13,947 nucleotides of DNA, from the NCBI GenBank assembly GCA_022712075.1, contig JALAHE010000083.1, forward strand, positions 1 through 13,947, given 5' to 3'. Below the pieces are notes generated by a model. It saw only the letters and a list, made by a program, of their open reading frames with translations, was not told the origin of the DNA and did no database searches. A program made the translations under genes and the position numbers. This document shows, one piece after another, positions 12,959 to 13,947 of this stretch; position 1 is the stretch's first letter, and the number at the start of each line of letters is the position of its first letter. The stretch comes from Galactobacter sp. (GTDB taxonomy: Bacteria > Actinomycetota > Actinomycetes > Actinomycetales > Micrococcaceae).

Positions 12959-13947
12959 CTAGGCGGCGCCCCGGACCCGCTCGATCCAGAGGCCCGGCTC
13001 GTGCAGCTCGGCCTCGGTGGGAAGCATCTCGCGCCCTTGCCACACGGCGTTGAACCCCTCCATGCCGAGAGCGTCGACGGCGGCCCGCACGAAGCGCGCG
13101 CCGTCCTGATACTGCTTCTGCTTGGCCGCCATACCGATCACGCGCATGACGAGCTTCTGGAGCGCCGAGCGCTCCGCGCCGCGACCCTCGAAGCGCTGAC
13201 GAATCGTCTTGACGGTCGGGATGACGGAAGCATCCACGGAGTCCATGACCACATTGGCATGTCCCTCCAGAAGCGACATGACCGCGGTGACACGGGAGAG
13301 CGCCTCCTTTTCCCGCGGTCCGGTGACCAGGTCAAGCAGACCCATGCCCCCGCCGTCGTGCTTTGTGTCCGCGCCGGCGCCCGCCGGCACGCTCTCCGCG
13401 TCCTGGCGGACGGATCCGGTGAGCGACTTAAGGCGCTCGCGCAGCGAGGTCGGAAGCGACATCAGCCCGTCGGTCAGCTCGGCGATCTGCTCCTGCAGGT
13501 ACCCGCGCAGCCAGGGTGCCGCGGCGAACTGCACCCGGTGCGTCTGCTCGTGCAGCGCAACCCAGAGGCGGAAGTCGGCCGGGTCAACGGACAGGGCGCG
13601 CTCCACCTGAACGATGTTCGGGGCCACGAGCAGCAGGCGGCCGCCCGGTGCGGTGGGCGAGACGCTGAACGCGTCGTACTGACCCAGCACGTGGCTCGCG
13701 AGGAAGGCGACGAGACCGCCCATCTCGGCGCCCACGCCGTAGCCGCCGAGCTTGAGGCTCATGGGCAGCCCCTGCGGGAAGCGCTCCGCCAAGACCTGCT
13801 TGAGGCCGGGCTCGAGCATCTCGCGGAAGCCGTTGACGGCGGCCGTGGCCCAGCCGGCGCGGTCCACGACAAGCACCTCGGAGTCGCGCAGCTCGTGGGC
13901 GGCCTCGAGGCCCGTGATGCGGAAGCCGTGTTCCACGCTGGCGCTCG
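12959..13947 (-). CDS. DUF2342 zinc-dependent metallopeptidase-like protein (5' end outside window)
   Basis: The frame stays open to the window edge, so the N-terminus and start codon are missing; at least 329 residues are visible. The visible part has a HEQTH zinc-binding motif (codons about 13538-13552, in WVALHEQTHRVQF) and a second conserved motif, MSLLEGHANVVMD, that probably supplies the remaining ligand. It ends in GFNAVWQGREMLPTEAELHEPGLW-like sequence typical of the family. These proteins are annotated as zinc-dependent metalloproteases or as F420-biosynthesis-associated; the substrate is unknown. A Gly/Ala/Asp-rich segment around 13343-13400 interrupts the helical middle. It lies just upstream of tilS (55-bp gap). 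The GTG at 13936 is an internal codon, not a likely start. The missing part is estimated at 100 residues or more, from the family's usual length. Confidence 0.88.
   Translation of the reverse strand, partial: SASVEHGFRITGLEAAHELRDSEVLVVDRAGWATAAVNGFREMLEPGLKQVLAERFPQGLPMSLKLGGYGVGAEMGGLVAFLASHVLGQYDAFSVSPTAPGGRLLLVAPNIVQVERALSVDPADFRLWVALHEQTHRVQFAAAPWLRGYLQEQIAELTDGLMSLPTSLRERLKSLTGSVRQDAESVPAGAGADTKHDGGGMGLLDLVTGPREKEALSRVTAVMSLLEGHANVVMDSVDASVIPTVKTIRQRFEGRGAERSALQKLVMRVIGMAAKQKQYQDGARFVRAAVDALGMEGFNAVWQGREMLPTEAELHEPGLWIERVRGAA

Noticed and set aside
12208..13053. Plus-strand open frame (281 aa) opposite tilS
   Set aside because: Shadow of tilS and the metallopeptidase gene end; composition is not protein-like.

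Overview
The window is very GC-rich (roughly 70% by eye). It has densely packed genes, many GTG starts, and a gene order typical of actinobacteria. The order of a DUF2342 metallopeptidase, tilS, hpt, ftsH, folE, folP, folB, folK, DUF3180, PH-domain proteins and a DUF2520 protein points to Micrococcales, probably Micrococcaceae. The genus cannot be named from the sequence alone.

Layout from left to right. Positions 1-231 are a leader region with an AT-rich promoter-like patch. Positions 232-1434 (+) encode a nitronate monooxygenase-like flavoprotein, which converges with the long minus-strand block. From 7621 down to 1462 (-) runs folE, folP, folB, folK, a DUF3180 membrane protein, a small and a large bacterial PH-domain membrane protein, and a DUF2520 Rossmann protein. 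From folP onward every gene overlaps the next by 1-20 nt. The pathway enzymes present convert GTP to dihydropteroate: folE, folB, folK and folP. The membrane proteins at the end travel with the folate genes but have no known folate role.

Positions 7622-8815 hold the only plus-strand gene in the right-hand part, a lower-GC putative lipoprotein (7776-8600). It is followed by two strong hairpins, one of them with extra direct repeats. This gene separates ftsH from folE, which are usually adjacent in related genomes, so it looks like an accessory insertion. From 13947 down to 8816 (-) lie the DUF2342 metallopeptidase (5' end outside the window), tilS (tRNA-Ile lysidine synthetase), hpt (hypoxanthine phosphoribosyltransferase) and ftsH (membrane AAA+ protease). 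The hpt-ftsH gap holds a cluster of hairpins and a palindrome in the ftsH leader.

Most of the window is conserved housekeeping sequence. I see no mobile-element gene, CRISPR array, tRNA or rRNA, and no clear new multi-gene system. The best candidates for something undescribed are the lipoprotein island with its repeat/hairpin element, the PH/DUF3180 membrane module coupled to folate synthesis, and the palindrome in the ftsH leader.
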